In this document: piece after piece, positions 1 to 8,616 of the stretch | Layout: each line of letters opens with the position of its first letter | How positions within the stretch are numbered: position 1 is the stretch's first letter | DNA from: Vibrio mangrovi | GTDB taxonomy: Bacteria; Pseudomonadota; Gammaproteobacteria; Enterobacterales; Vibrionaceae | Length of the DNA stretch: 64,000 bases | Direction of reading: 5' to 3' | NCBI RefSeq assembly: GCF_024346955.1 | Contig: NZ_AP024884.1 | Span: 1,054,001-1,118,000 of the forward strand | Program-made: the position numbers and the translations under genes | Notes under the pieces: model-generated | The model's database searches: none | What the model was told of the DNA's origin: nothing | The model's input: the letters and a program-made list of their open reading frames with translations, nothing else

Positions 1-440
1 ATGGCTCCGATTTTTCCTTCCTGAACCAATCCGGCCAGCGCTGCGACACTTTCTTCGATGGGCGTGTCGGGATCAAGACGATGCAGATAATAGAGATCAA
101 TATAGTCGGTATTGAGCCGGCGCAGACTGTGCTCACACTGCACTTTGATACTCTCCGGTCTGCCATCGATCCTTTTCTTTCCGCTGGCCGGGTCGATATA
201 CATTCCGCATTTACTGGCGAGGAAAACGGAATCCCGCTTCCCTTGCAGCGCCTGACTCAGCAGTTCTTCATTGGCACCTTTACCGTAAAGTGTCGCGGTA
301 TCTAAATGGCGATAGCCCATTTCTAAAGCGGCATGAATCGCGTCAATACCCGCCTGTTTCGAAACAGATGTGCCATAGGCATGAGATAGGTTCATACAAC
401 CCAGACCGATTCGTGGTGAACCGAACAGACTATCGTTCAT
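1..440 (-). CDS. Aldo/keto reductase, 5' part (runs off the left edge)
   Basis: The reverse strand encodes about 146 residues from an ATG at 440, and the 3' end lies outside the window. The protein opens with a short strand and a GLGCMNLSHAYG segment. It continues with GYRHLDTATLYGKGANEELL, whose Asp and Tyr match the aldo/keto reductase active site, then a Lys in ASKCGMY, and LNTDYIDLYYLHRLDPDTPIEE, a typical barrel segment in which the usual catalytic His follows YYL. These enzymes are cytosolic NADPH-dependent oxidoreductases. The gene follows ligC on the same strand after about 95 bases and may share its transcript. A role in the protocatechuate pathway is not established, because the pathway is complete without it. 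Family assignment is firm; substrate is unknown. Confidence 0.88.
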   Translation of the reverse strand, partial: MNDSLFGSPRIGLGCMNLSHAYGTSVSKQAGIDAIHAALEMGYRHLDTATLYGKGANEELLSQALQGKRDSVFLASKCGMYIDPASGKKRIDGRPESIKVQCEHSLRRLNTDYIDLYYLHRLDPDTPIEESVAALAGLVQEGKIGA

Positions 441-483
441 TATTCCGCTCCATAGGATTGGCTCAATCCGTTATTGGTTAAAG

Positions 484-517
484 CCGTACTTTGTTAAGAC
501 CCGTACTTTGTTAAGAC
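484..517. repeat. Perfect 17-bp tandem duplication
   Basis: The unit CCGTACTTTGTTAAGAC occurs twice head to tail (484-500 and 501-517) in the gap between ligC and the aldo/keto reductase gene. It looks like a recent slippage duplication. No function is evident. Confidence 0.9.
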
Positions 518-535
518 AATGATTTGTTGCAACAT

Positions 536-1483
536 CTAGCGGTTAAAGCACTGCTCGATTTGATACAGCGTTTCCATCGCAGGTAAACATTGTGCAACGC
601 TGCTGTTGGGTTCGCGTCCCTGCAAAATAGCGGAGATAAATTCACGATCCTGCAACTCAATGCCATTATCGGAAATGGCGACATCACTGAGGTCAATCTT
701 GTTATCGTATCCGTCAAACAGATCATCATAGCGCGCAATATAAGTGCCGTTGTCACAGATATAGCGGAAGAATGTGCCCAGCGGACCATCATTGTTAAAC
801 GAAAGCGACAGTGTACAGAGTGCGCCGCCCGGAACCTGCATCCCGATACTCATGTCCATCGCAATGCCAAGCTCCGGATGTTCCGGCCCTTGCATTCCCT
901 GAACTTTACATGCGGTCTCACCGGTTTGGTACTGGAACAGATCCACAGTATGACAGGCATGATGCCACAGCAGATGGTCCGTCCATGTCCGGGGCTGACC
1001 CAGCGCATTTTTATTGGTCCGGCGGAAGAAATAGGTTTGTACGTCCATTTGCTGAATTTTTAATTCACCCGCAACAACTTTGTTGTGAATCCATTGATGG
1101 CTCGGGTTAAAACGGCGGGTGTGTCCGGCCATTGCCACCAGACCGGTGCGTTGCTGAACTTCAACCAGTCTGCGCGCATCTTCAATATTATCGGCCATTG
1201 GAATTTCAACCATGACATGTTTGCCGGCTTCCAGGCACTGAATCGCTTGCTGCGCGTGCAACTGGGTCGGCGTAGCAAGAATAACGGCATCAACATCATC
1301 ACAGGCTAAGGCGTCGGCCAGATCGGTACTGTAATGAGGAATATTTCTTTCTGCGGCAATGTCCTTAAGTGAGTCAAGGTCAGCACCGACAATAGAGGTA
1401 ATGAGCACATCATCAATGGCACCAAGCGCATCCAGATGTTTTGTACCAAAAGCACCAGAAGCGCCAGCAACACATATCTTCAT
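536..1483 (-). CDS. ligC: 4-carboxy-2-hydroxymuconate-6-semialdehyde dehydrogenase (Gfo/Idh/MocA family)
   Basis: This 315-residue cytosolic protein starts with a Rossmann motif (KICVAGASGAFGTKHLDAL, residues 2-20) and keeps the EAGKHVMVEIPMA segment typical of Gfo/Idh/MocA enzymes near residues 86-98. Its length equals that usual for LigC. LigC oxidises the hemiacetal of the ring-cleavage product made by LigAB to 2-pyrone-4,6-dicarboxylate with NADP. The identification rests on family, length and context, since every other 4,5-cleavage gene lies within 7 kb. The ATG at 1483 follows AGGAG. It is read away from ligR and forms its own leftward unit. The alternative is an unrelated sugar dehydrogenase of the same family, which the context makes less likely. 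Confidence 0.82.
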   Translation of the reverse strand: MKICVAGASGAFGTKHLDALGAIDDVLITSIVGADLDSLKDIAAERNIPHYSTDLADALACDDVDAVILATPTQLHAQQAIQCLEAGKHVMVEIPMADNIEDARRLVEVQQRTGLVAMAGHTRRFNPSHQWIHNKVVAGELKIQQMDVQTYFFRRTNKNALGQPRTWTDHLLWHHACHTVDLFQYQTGETACKVQGMQGPEHPELGIAMDMSIGMQVPGGALCTLSLSFNNDGPLGTFFRYICDNGTYIARYDDLFDGYDNKIDLSDVAISDNGIELQDREFISAILQGREPNSSVAQCLPAMETLYQIEQCFNR

Positions 1484-1591
1484 TATTCTTTTTCTCCTGA
1501 ATTGGCTTTCGTAAATTCTTATCGGTCTATAGCGTCGTTGTATGCGCCATAGGAGCGTTGAGTGGAATTACTCTAACACCCTCGCAGCAGG

Positions 1592-1632
1592 TTGAATAAT
1601 TCAATAACTAATAGAGGTATTCAAAAATGAAA
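1592..1632. promoter_or_regulatory. Candidate LysR operator region upstream of ligC
   Basis: The 13-bp palindrome TTGAATAATTCAA lies at 1592-1604, and an ATTCAAAAATGAAA element lies at 1619-1632, between the end of ligR and the start of ligC. The second element resembles motifs before ligJ, the shikimate dehydrogenase gene and tctC. Assignment to LigR is inference. Confidence 0.45.
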
Positions 1633-1650
1633 ATATGGCGAACGATTTTG

Positions 1651-2892
1651 CTAATATTTGTACGCATCCGCTGCCTGACGTAACAGGGTTAAAAATGATT
1701 GCTGTGCCGGTGTGGGCTGCCAGTTTTTACGCACCGTAATCCCAATCGGACGACGTGTATGATTGAGTTCATAAGGGAAAATACGCAGTAAGCCTAAGGA
1801 CCGTTCGCGTTCAATCTGGTGGCTGGAGATCAGCGTCAGACGGTCGCTGCCGAGTAGTAATTCACGTATCAATATTTGCGAAGTCGTTTCAACCACATTG
1901 GTGGGAAAAGGGCTGTCCTGATCGGCAACAGTCTGATCGGTAAACAGACTGTCAAAGAAATCACGGGTCGGTGCGCCGCGCCGAGGAACCACCCACGGAT
2001 ACTGAGCCAGTAACGCCAGAGTGATATTCGGTTCATTCTCTAACGGATGCCCTTGCCGGCCAACGACAGTCAGTGGTGGTGAGATCAGCTCCTCCTGCAA
2101 AATATCATCCGCAGGAGCCGGAAAACGTAAAGCACCCAGTAAGAAATCCAGCTCACCGTGGCGCAGGTGATTTAAGAGATCGTGGTATGGCGCATCAAGG
2201 ATATCCAGCTGCACATTCGGGTGCTGTTCCGTAAACTGGTTGATCGCCTGCGGTAAGATAGACGTACGTGCCAGCGGCATACTGCCGACAATGATTTTCC
2301 CGACCTCACGGGACTGCAAAGCACTGATTTCAGAATAGGCCTGAGTGATCTCGTTAAATCCGAGTTTTGCGGCGGTACTCAGCGATTTCGCCGCCTTGGT
2401 GGTACTGATTCCGGTATTGGTTTTTTCAAACAGTGTCACGCCCATCAGGTGTTCGAGTTCACGGGCAGCACGATGCAGTGAAGACTGAGACACGCCGATA
2501 TTCCGGCTGGCAACCGTGAAATTTTCTACATCACTGACAGCCATTAAAGCGCGTAACTGGGTGGTCGTCAGCTGCGGTAAGATTTTGCTGACGCATCCGC
2601 CCTCATCCCGGTTTTTGCGTATCGCTTCTTTGAGCCCTTGTTCTATATGCTCCATACAACGCGATACCCGGTTGAAATACACCTTCCCTTCCACGTTGAT
2701 GTACATGCCATCGCTCTGTCTTTCAAATAATGAGGTATCGAGCTGTCGTTCCAGTTTCGCTAATGCCTGGGTAATCGCTGGCTGAGAAAGGAAAACCTTC
2801 GGTGCTGCCTGACTGATACTGTGGCATTTCGCGACTTCCAGAAAAACACGTAAGTGACGCAGATTCGGAATTGGAACCGTTTTATCCGACAT
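1651..2892 (-). CDS. ligR: LysR-family regulator with two N-terminal helix-turn-helix domains
   Basis: At 413 residues this is about 100 longer than a usual LysR regulator. The extra length is a second winged-helix DNA-binding domain. The first covers residues 9-70 (LRVFLEVAKCHSISQAAPKV, LSQPAITQALAKLERQL). The second covers about 108-167 (LRALMAVSDVENFTVASRNI, VSQSSLHRAARELEHLMG, TLFEK). The substrate-binding domain follows from about 190 (KIIVGSMPLARTSILPQAI). It is divergent from ligJ with 252 bases between, and ligC lies downstream on its own strand, so it is the probable regulator of the protocatechuate genes. The gene name is given by position; the inducer cannot be read from sequence. 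Confidence 0.8.
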   Translation of the reverse strand: MSDKTVPIPNLRHLRVFLEVAKCHSISQAAPKVFLSQPAITQALAKLERQLDTSLFERQSDGMYINVEGKVYFNRVSRCMEHIEQGLKEAIRKNRDEGGCVSKILPQLTTTQLRALMAVSDVENFTVASRNIGVSQSSLHRAARELEHLMGVTLFEKTNTGISTTKAAKSLSTAAKLGFNEITQAYSEISALQSREVGKIIVGSMPLARTSILPQAINQFTEQHPNVQLDILDAPYHDLLNHLRHGELDFLLGALRFPAPADDILQEELISPPLTVVGRQGHPLENEPNITLALLAQYPWVVPRRGAPTRDFFDSLFTDQTVADQDSPFPTNVVETTSQILIRELLLGSDRLTLISSHQIERERSLGLLRIFPYELNHTRRPIGITVRKNWQPTPAQQSFLTLLRQAADAYKY

Positions 2893-2941
2893 GATTTTTA
2901 GCTTGTTCGATTACAGGATTCTAAAAATCTAATAGGCCCGG

Positions 2942-2954
2942 ATTCAAATTGAAA
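2942..2954. promoter_or_regulatory. Candidate operator in the ligR-ligJ divergent promoter region
   Basis: ATTCAAATTGAAA contains the palindrome TTCAA-A-TTGAA. Eleven of its first twelve bases match the element at 17290-17301 before tctC. It lies 50 bases from the ligR start, where LysR autoregulators usually bind, and about 190 bases before ligJ. Confidence 0.5.
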
Positions 2955-3144
2955 TAGCTAAACCAGTGGGTTAGATAAATACTGTAGTGGCTGTCACATT
3001 GGAATATAAATTTATTTACAAATGTGCAACATAAATCACAGCAATGATAAAAACTAATGAATTAAGAGTGTCCAAGACTGTCGTTAATGTATTGAATTAA
3101 AGCAGAATTTGGCCTCATTCTCAGGATGACAAGAGAATCTTAAC

Positions 3145-4176
3145 ATGATAATTGACTGCCACGGCCATTACACAACCACGCCTCCTCAGGTTGGTGCTTA
3201 CCGGGATAAACAGAAGGAACAAGTCCGGAAAGATCCCGCCTTTATCGGGGAAAAAGGTCAGATCATCATTAGCGATGATGACATTCGTGAATCAATAATG
3301 AATAACCAGCTTCGCTTACAACAAGAGCGCGGTACGGATTTAACTATTTTTTCGCCACGGGCAAGCTGGATGGGTCATCACATCGGTAACGAACACACCA
3401 GCCAGTACTGGACTGAGCATCAGAATGACCTGATTCGCCGTGTGTGTGACCTGTTTCCGGATAATTTTGTCCCTGTGGCTCAGTTACCTCAGTCTCCGGG
3501 AGTTGATCCAGCCAAGTCTGTTCCTGAGATGATTCGTACTGTTGAAGAAATGGGATTTATCGGGATCAACCTTAACCCGGACCCGAGCGGCGGTCACTGG
3601 CATGGCAGCGCCTTATCAGATCGCTCGTTTTATCCGATTTATGAAAAAATGGTGGAATACGATATTCCGGCCATGGTGCATGTCAGCGCGGCATGTAACG
3701 AATGTTTCCACACGACCGGATCACATTATCTCGGCGCAGATACTACAGCGTTCCAGCAACTGATGATGTCTGATGTGTTTAAAGATTTTCCGGAACTGAA
3801 AATTATCATTCCTCATGGCGGAGGCGCAGTGCCCTACCACTGGGGACGTTTCCGGGGACTCGCTCAGGATCAGGGATTTGATCTGGAAGAGCGGGTACTG
3901 AATAACATTTTCTTTGATACCTGTGTTTACCATCAGAAAGGGATCGATCTGCTGCTTGATGTCATTCCGACCCGGAACATCCTGTTTGCTTCAGAAATGA
4001 TTGGGGCAGTCCGCGGTGTTGACCCGGAAACCGGTCACTATTTTGACGATACCAAACGTTATATCGATGCAAACCAGTTGCTTAGCCCGGAGCAAAAACA
4101 AGCCATTTTTGAGCACAACACACTCAATGTTTTTAGCCGCCTGAAGGCACAACTCGCAAAGAATAGTGGAGTATAA
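3145..4176 (+). CDS. ligJ: 4-oxalomesaconate hydratase (amidohydrolase family)
   Basis: This 343-residue amidohydrolase-superfamily enzyme has the N-terminal metal motif IIDCHGHY (His-x-His), a later PAMVHVSAAC segment, and IIIPHGGGAVPYHWGR near residues 222-240. LigJ hydrates 4-oxalomesaconate to 4-carboxy-4-hydroxy-2-oxoadipate in the protocatechuate 4,5-cleavage pathway and uses Zn. The size agrees with the family, at about 340 residues. It is the first gene of the rightward ligJKUIAB operon, followed by ligK after three bases. The related LigW/ACMSD-type decarboxylases share the fold, but the neighbours favour LigJ. Confidence 0.88.
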   Translation: MIIDCHGHYTTTPPQVGAYRDKQKEQVRKDPAFIGEKGQIIISDDDIRESIMNNQLRLQQERGTDLTIFSPRASWMGHHIGNEHTSQYWTEHQNDLIRRVCDLFPDNFVPVAQLPQSPGVDPAKSVPEMIRTVEEMGFIGINLNPDPSGGHWHGSALSDRSFYPIYEKMVEYDIPAMVHVSAACNECFHTTGSHYLGADTTAFQQLMMSDVFKDFPELKIIIPHGGGAVPYHWGRFRGLAQDQGFDLEERVLNNIFFDTCVYHQKGIDLLLDVIPTRNILFASEMIGAVRGVDPETGHYFDDTKRYIDANQLLSPEQKQAIFEHNTLNVFSRLKAQLAKNSGV

Positions 4177-4179
4177 AAT

Positions 4180-4857
4180 ATGACCGAAACTGTTGTTGTT
4201 CAAAATATTGAACGCGCACCGCAAGCAGTCATTGACGGATTAGCACAATGCGGCGTGGCGACGATTCACGAAGCGCAGGGTCGCTGTGGCTTGCTGGCGG
4301 ATTATATGCGCCCGATTCAGATGGATGTGTGTGTCGCGGGTTCGGCCCTGACTATCAGTGGCGCTGCCGGTGATAACTGGATGATGCATGTTGCAATTGA
4401 GCAGGCTCAGGCCGGCGATATGTTAGTTTTCGCCCCCAGTTCTCCGGCAAATCACGGCTTTTTTGGCGATTTGTTGGCGACTTCAGCTCAGGCACGCGGT
4501 GTGGTGGGATTAATCATCGACGGCGGTGTGCGCGACACCCGGGATCTGCGGCAGATGAACTTCCCGGTCTGGTCTAAGCACATTTATTCACAGGGGACAA
4601 TTAAAGAGACTTTAGGCAATGTGAATCTGCCTTTAGTCTGCGCTGATGCACTGATTCATCCGGGAGATGTGATCGTCGCCGACGATGATGGTGTGGTTGT
4701 TGTCCGGCGTGAACGGGCAGCAGAAGTACTGCAACTGTCACAAGAGCGCATTGAACGTGAAGAAGCCAAACGTGTCCGTTTAGCCAATGGTGAGTTAGGT
4801 CTGGATATTTACGACATGCGTCCGCGCCTAAAAGCAAAAGGGCTGAAATATGTCTGA
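4180..4857 (+). CDS. ligK: 4-carboxy-4-hydroxy-2-oxoadipate / HMG aldolase
   Basis: The 225-residue protein belongs to the RraA-like class II pyruvate aldolases. It has the characteristic GLIIDGGVRDTRDL segment (around residues 110-123), whose Arg and Asp bind pyruvate and the metal, and a C-terminal HPGDVIVADDDGVVVV motif. It splits 4-carboxy-4-hydroxy-2-oxoadipate into pyruvate and oxaloacetate, the last step of the pathway. An ATG at 4180 follows GGAG. Its last eight bases overlap ligU, which suggests translational coupling. Confidence 0.92.
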   Translation: MTETVVVQNIERAPQAVIDGLAQCGVATIHEAQGRCGLLADYMRPIQMDVCVAGSALTISGAAGDNWMMHVAIEQAQAGDMLVFAPSSPANHGFFGDLLATSAQARGVVGLIIDGGVRDTRDLRQMNFPVWSKHIYSQGTIKETLGNVNLPLVCADALIHPGDVIVADDDGVVVVRRERAAEVLQLSQERIEREEAKRVRLANGELGLDIYDMRPRLKAKGLKYV

Positions 4858-5923
4858 TGGCATTCCCTGCATGTGGATGAGAGGCGGCACTTCAAAAGGC
4901 GCCTACTTTTTAGCGGCTGATCTTCCCGCTGACCCGGAGCAACGCGATGCGCTGTTACTCTCAATTATGGGCTCGCCGGATGCGCGGCAGATCGACGGGA
5001 TTGGCGGCGCGGATCCGCTGACATCAAAAGTTGCGGTGGTGAAACCTTCCCAGCGCGATGATGCGGATGTCGACTATCTCTTCTTGCAGGTTTTTGTCGA
5101 TCAGGCGCTTGTGACGGATGCGCAGAACTGCGGCAACATTCTAGCCGGTATCGGACCATTTGCTATCGAACGTGGTTTGGTTGAGGCCGCAGAAGGCACA
5201 ACCTCAGTGCGTATCTTCATGCAGAATACCGGACAAACTGCCATAGCCAGAGTACAAACACCCGCTAAGCAAGTGACTTATCAGGGCGCGGCGAAAATTG
5301 ACGGCGTTCCCGGAACATCAGCACCGGTCGCAGTTCAGTTCAATGACATTGCCGGTTCAAGTTGTGGCGCTTTACTTCCCACGGGTTCAGTCAAAGACTG
5401 TATCGATGGGGTTGACGTAACACTAATCGACAACGGTATGCCGGTGGTGATCATGCGGGCTAAAGACATGGGCATTACCGGCAGAGAATCGCGGGAAGAA
5501 CTTGAAGCCAATGAGTCACTCAGACACAAACTGGAGTCGATTCGTCTTCAGGCCGGACCGAAGATGAACCTGGGTGATGTGACGAAAAAGTCAGTGCCGA
5601 AAATGACCATGATTACTGAGCCGACTCAGGGCGGAGCCATTACAACCCGGACTTTTATTCCGCACCGTTGTCATGCTTCTATCGGGGTTCTCGGCGCCGT
5701 CAGTGTTGCCACCGCTCTGGTGCTGCCCGGTTCGGTCTCTGAAGGTCTGGCTGAAATACCATCGGGTGAGAGTAAATCGCTTTCCGTTGAGCACCCGATC
5801 GGTGAAATGACGGTGATTCTTACCCTCCCGGAGCAAGGTGAAGTGATGTCAGCGGCGATATTGCGCACAGCACGTAAGCTGTTTGACGGTGCAGTATTTC
5901 CGCATCAATACCAACAAATATAA
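4850..5923 (+). CDS. ligU: 4-oxalomesaconate tautomerase (PrpF family)
   Basis: The 357-residue PrpF-fold isomerase begins IPCMWMRGGTSKGAYF, the hallmark of PrpF/GalD/LigU proteins. It retains NCGNILAGIGPFAIERGL (residues about 90-107), the site of the conserved Cys, and RCHASIGVLGAVSVATA towards the C-terminus. LigU/GalD shifts the double bond of oxalomesaconate so that LigJ can hydrate it. The start overlaps the end of ligK by eight bases. PrpF of the methylcitrate cycle is a relative, but no prp genes are nearby. Confidence 0.88.
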   Translation: MSDGIPCMWMRGGTSKGAYFLAADLPADPEQRDALLLSIMGSPDARQIDGIGGADPLTSKVAVVKPSQRDDADVDYLFLQVFVDQALVTDAQNCGNILAGIGPFAIERGLVEAAEGTTSVRIFMQNTGQTAIARVQTPAKQVTYQGAAKIDGVPGTSAPVAVQFNDIAGSSCGALLPTGSVKDCIDGVDVTLIDNGMPVVIMRAKDMGITGRESREELEANESLRHKLESIRLQAGPKMNLGDVTKKSVPKMTMITEPTQGGAITTRTFIPHRCHASIGVLGAVSVATALVLPGSVSEGLAEIPSGESKSLSVEHPIGEMTVILTLPEQGEVMSAAILRTARKLFDGAVFPHQYQQI

Positions 5924-5976
5924 CAATAACGACAGCAGTAAAACAGTTAACCAATAACGACAAGGTAACCCATATC

Positions 5977-6855
5977 ATGGATAAGGACTACTTACCCTAT
6001 CACCCAAATCCTTCAAAACCTGAGTTCAGGGTTCCTGAAGGTGCAGTAGACGCACATTGCCACGTTTTTGGCCCGGCAGAACGTTTTCCGTATCATCCCA
6101 AACGTAAATATACCCCTTGTGATGCGCCGAAAGAGTCGTTGTTTGCTTTACGTGACAAGCTGGGTTTTCAACGCAATGTGATTGTTCAGGCTTCTTGTCA
6201 CAGCACAGATAACTCGGCATTAATCGATGCCCTGCAAACCGCTGGCCCGCTGGCTCGGGGGGTTGCAGTGGTAGATCAGAGCATCACAACAGAAGAGCTT
6301 CAGACCATGGATAAAGCGGGAATCCGCGCCGTGCGGTTTAACTTTGTGAAGCGTCTGGTCGACAGCACTCCCCGGGAAGTATTTATCGATATCGCCAATA
6401 AAATCAAACCGCTGGGCTGGCATATTGTGGTTTATTTTGAGCCACAGGATCTTGAGGACTTAATTCCATTTCTGAATGACCTGAATATCACCATTGTGAT
6501 TGACCATATGGGCCGTCCGGATGTTACTCAGGGTGTGGAAAGCGAAGGTTTCCGGCGTCTGATTTCCTTCATGGAAAATAACGATAAAATCTGGGTCAAA
6601 GTCAGTTGTCCGGAACGTCTGACCCAGACGGCACCGGATTATTCCGATGTCGTTCCTTTTGCCAGAGCGCTGGTTGATCAATTCCCGGACCGGGTATTGT
6701 GGGGCACAGACTGGCCGCATCCGAATATGAAATCTCATATGCCGGACGACGGAAAACTGGTGGATGTGATTCCGCTGATCGCAACCGATGCCGACAAGCA
6801 ACAGCAGTTGCTAGTCACCAATCCATTACGGTTATATTGGCCAGAGGAGTGCTGA
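5977..6855 (+). CDS. ligI: 2-pyrone-4,6-dicarboxylate hydrolase
   Basis: This 292-residue amidohydrolase hydrolyses the lactone 2-pyrone-4,6-dicarboxylate to 4-oxalomesaconate. The N-terminal VDAHCHVFGPAERFPY motif (residues about 24-39) has the family HxH pair, IDHMGRPD provides another conserved His, and VLWGTDWPHPN near residues 239-249 carries the catalytic Asp. Length and motifs match LigI, which works without a bound metal. The start at 5977 follows AAGG. It lies two bases before ligA. Confidence 0.93.
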   Translation: MDKDYLPYHPNPSKPEFRVPEGAVDAHCHVFGPAERFPYHPKRKYTPCDAPKESLFALRDKLGFQRNVIVQASCHSTDNSALIDALQTAGPLARGVAVVDQSITTEELQTMDKAGIRAVRFNFVKRLVDSTPREVFIDIANKIKPLGWHIVVYFEPQDLEDLIPFLNDLNITIVIDHMGRPDVTQGVESEGFRRLISFMENNDKIWVKVSCPERLTQTAPDYSDVVPFARALVDQFPDRVLWGTDWPHPNMKSHMPDDGKLVDVIPLIATDADKQQQLLVTNPLRLYWPEEC

Positions 6856-6857
6856 AC

Positions 6858-7214
6858 ATGAGCGATGATATCGATTTGGCAACGATAAAATTTGATGGGC
6901 AGATGTCCGTCAGGGGTTATCCTCTGAACAAAATGTGTTACTCGTTTAACGGTGCAGAGGGGCGCGAAGCGTTTAAGCGTAACGAAGCTGCATACTGCGA
7001 TAAGTTTGGTTTGAGCGAGGCACAAAAAGCGGCGGTTTTACAGCGTGATATTCTTGGCATGCTCAAAGAAGGCGGCAGCATCTATTATCTGGCGAAATTT
7101 GCCGGTTTACTCGGATTGAACGTTCAGGATGTGGGCGGATTGCAAACCGGTCAGACGACAGCAGAATTTCAGGCATATTTAGATAGTCAGGGACGGGGAA
7201 AACATCATGGCTAA
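6858..7214 (+). CDS. ligA: Protocatechuate 4,5-dioxygenase, alpha subunit
   Basis: The 118-residue small subunit of the extradiol dioxygenase has the LigA-type segments MSVRGYPLNKMCYSFN, EAYCDKFGLSEAQKAAVL and KEGGSIYYLAKFAGLLGL. The ATG at 6858 follows AGGAG and is preferred to an upstream in-frame start that would lie inside ligI. The subunit caps the active site formed by LigB. The stop overlaps the ligB start by eight bases, as expected for two subunits made in equal amounts. Confidence 0.93.
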   Translation: MSDDIDLATIKFDGQMSVRGYPLNKMCYSFNGAEGREAFKRNEAAYCDKFGLSEAQKAAVLQRDILGMLKEGGSIYYLAKFAGLLGLNVQDVGGLQTGQTTAEFQAYLDSQGRGKHHG

Positions 7215-8046
7215 AATCATCGGCGGAATTACCTCCTCTCATATTCCTGCTATCGGCATGGCAATGGATCGCGGCTTAGAAGACACCGACTACTGGCGTG
7301 ATTTCTTCGCCGGTTATCCACCTGTCCGCGACTGGATGAATAAAGAGCAGCCCGACATTGCGATCATTTTTTATAACGATCATGGTCTGGAAATGTTTCT
7401 GGATAAAAAACCAACCTTTGCACTCGGCTGTGCACCTGTGTATGAAAATGCCGATGAAGGCTGGGGAATTGCAACCATCCCTACGGTCACCGGTGAAACC
7501 GAGCTTTCCTGGCACATTGCCAATACTCTGATTGAAGATGATTTCGACCCGGCTATCTGTCAGGAAATCAAAGTCGATCATGGTTTAACGGTGCCGCTTT
7601 CTCTGATGTACCCGGATAAACAGTATCAGCACATTAAAGTTATTCCGGTCTGTATTAACTGCGAACGTCATCCGATGCCGAAACCATCACGTTGTTATGC
7701 GTTTGGTCAGTCGATTGGCCGCGCGGTTGAATCGTTCGCCGGTGATCAGAAAGTGGTGGTGCTGGGCACAGGCGGATTATCTCACCAACTGGATGGGCAA
7801 CGCGCCGGTTTTATTAACACCGACTTTGATCTGGAATGTATGGATAAACTGGTCGATGACCCAGTCGCATTAACCCGGTATACAAACGACGATTTGATTG
7901 AAATCGCCGGAGCACAGGGCGTAGAGCTCAACATGTGGATTGCGATGCGCGGTTGCCTGCTGGGGAATGTCACTGAAGTCCACCGCAACTATGTGGCTCC
8001 GATCTCTAACACAGGCGCAGGTTTACAACTGTTGCTGAACGAATAA
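7207..8046 (+). CDS. ligB: Protocatechuate 4,5-dioxygenase, beta (catalytic) subunit
   Basis: The 279-residue class III extradiol dioxygenase cleaves protocatechuate to 4-carboxy-2-hydroxymuconate-6-semialdehyde with O2 and Fe(II). Iron ligands are visible as His12 in GGITSSHIPAIG, His59 in FYNDHGLEMF, and a Glu near residue 238 in QGVELNMWIAMRG. The GTGGLSHQLDGQRAG segment near residue 187 carries the conserved His of the active site. It is the last gene of the operon, and a clear intrinsic terminator follows. Confidence 0.95.
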   Translation: MAKIIGGITSSHIPAIGMAMDRGLEDTDYWRDFFAGYPPVRDWMNKEQPDIAIIFYNDHGLEMFLDKKPTFALGCAPVYENADEGWGIATIPTVTGETELSWHIANTLIEDDFDPAICQEIKVDHGLTVPLSLMYPDKQYQHIKVIPVCINCERHPMPKPSRCYAFGQSIGRAVESFAGDQKVVVLGTGGLSHQLDGQRAGFINTDFDLECMDKLVDDPVALTRYTNDDLIEIAGAQGVELNMWIAMRGCLLGNVTEVHRNYVAPISNTGAGLQLLLNE

Positions 8047-8087
8047 ATTATTCTGTTCCTTTAATTACTGCTTTCACCCAACTCTTG

Positions 8088-8116
8088 GCCAGGTTTTCTC
8101 ATACCTGGCTTTTTTT
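8088..8116 (+). terminator. Intrinsic terminator of the ligJKUIAB operon
   Basis: GCCAGG (8088-8093) pairs with CCTGGC (8104-8109), followed by a run of seven T. It lies 42 bases after the ligB stop. Confidence 0.85.
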
Positions 8117-8163
8117 CATTCCGGCTAATGCATTTCTGCCTATATCAAAAATGAATAGCTTGG

Positions 8164-8497
8164 TTGAATGAATCAAATAGCAATTCCACCTAGAAGGGTT
8201 ACTATTAGCTCACATGAGATATAACTTTTTGTTTACATCATTAGCTCAGCTGTGTAAATACAACGGTACAAATACAGATGTAGTGAATTGTAATCATAGG
8301 CTTGTCTGCGGATGAAAATATCTGGGTAAATAAGAATTTAATCCGGTCATCCTGTGTCATCATTGCAAAAGAGTCTCAACATATCTGGAGACCTTTTACG
8401 AGAGTGTGTTTTGTAACTACATGATTACATCCTCTCTTTTTATGTTAAATCGGGTTCTTAAATTTGAATAATCTCTTGTTTGGTTGATTCAAAATTT
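8164..8497. promoter_or_regulatory. Candidate operators in the 570-base gap before the shikimate dehydrogenase gene
   Basis: After the lig terminator the gap 8117-8616 has no gene. It is A+T rich and holds TTGAATGAATCAA (8164-8176), AATTTGAATAATC (8461-8473) and TTGATTCAAAATTT (8484-8497). The last shares ATTCAAAATTT with the tctC upstream region. They are taken as possible LigR sites for the dehydrogenase-dehydratase operon. No promoter boxes are called. Confidence 0.4.
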
Positions 8498-8616
8498 CTG
8501 GTGCTTTTATAAAAGACGGGCAGCTTGATTACCCCGACTTCAAACATAGAAAATAGCAAACCGGTAAACAACAAGTTTAAATTGGGTTACACCGTAACCT
8601 GATAAGGAGTAGAACA

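Noticed and set aside
590..1110. Forward-strand frames of 99-157 codons
   Set aside because: They are antisense to ligC, lack family similarity and have no ribosome sites.
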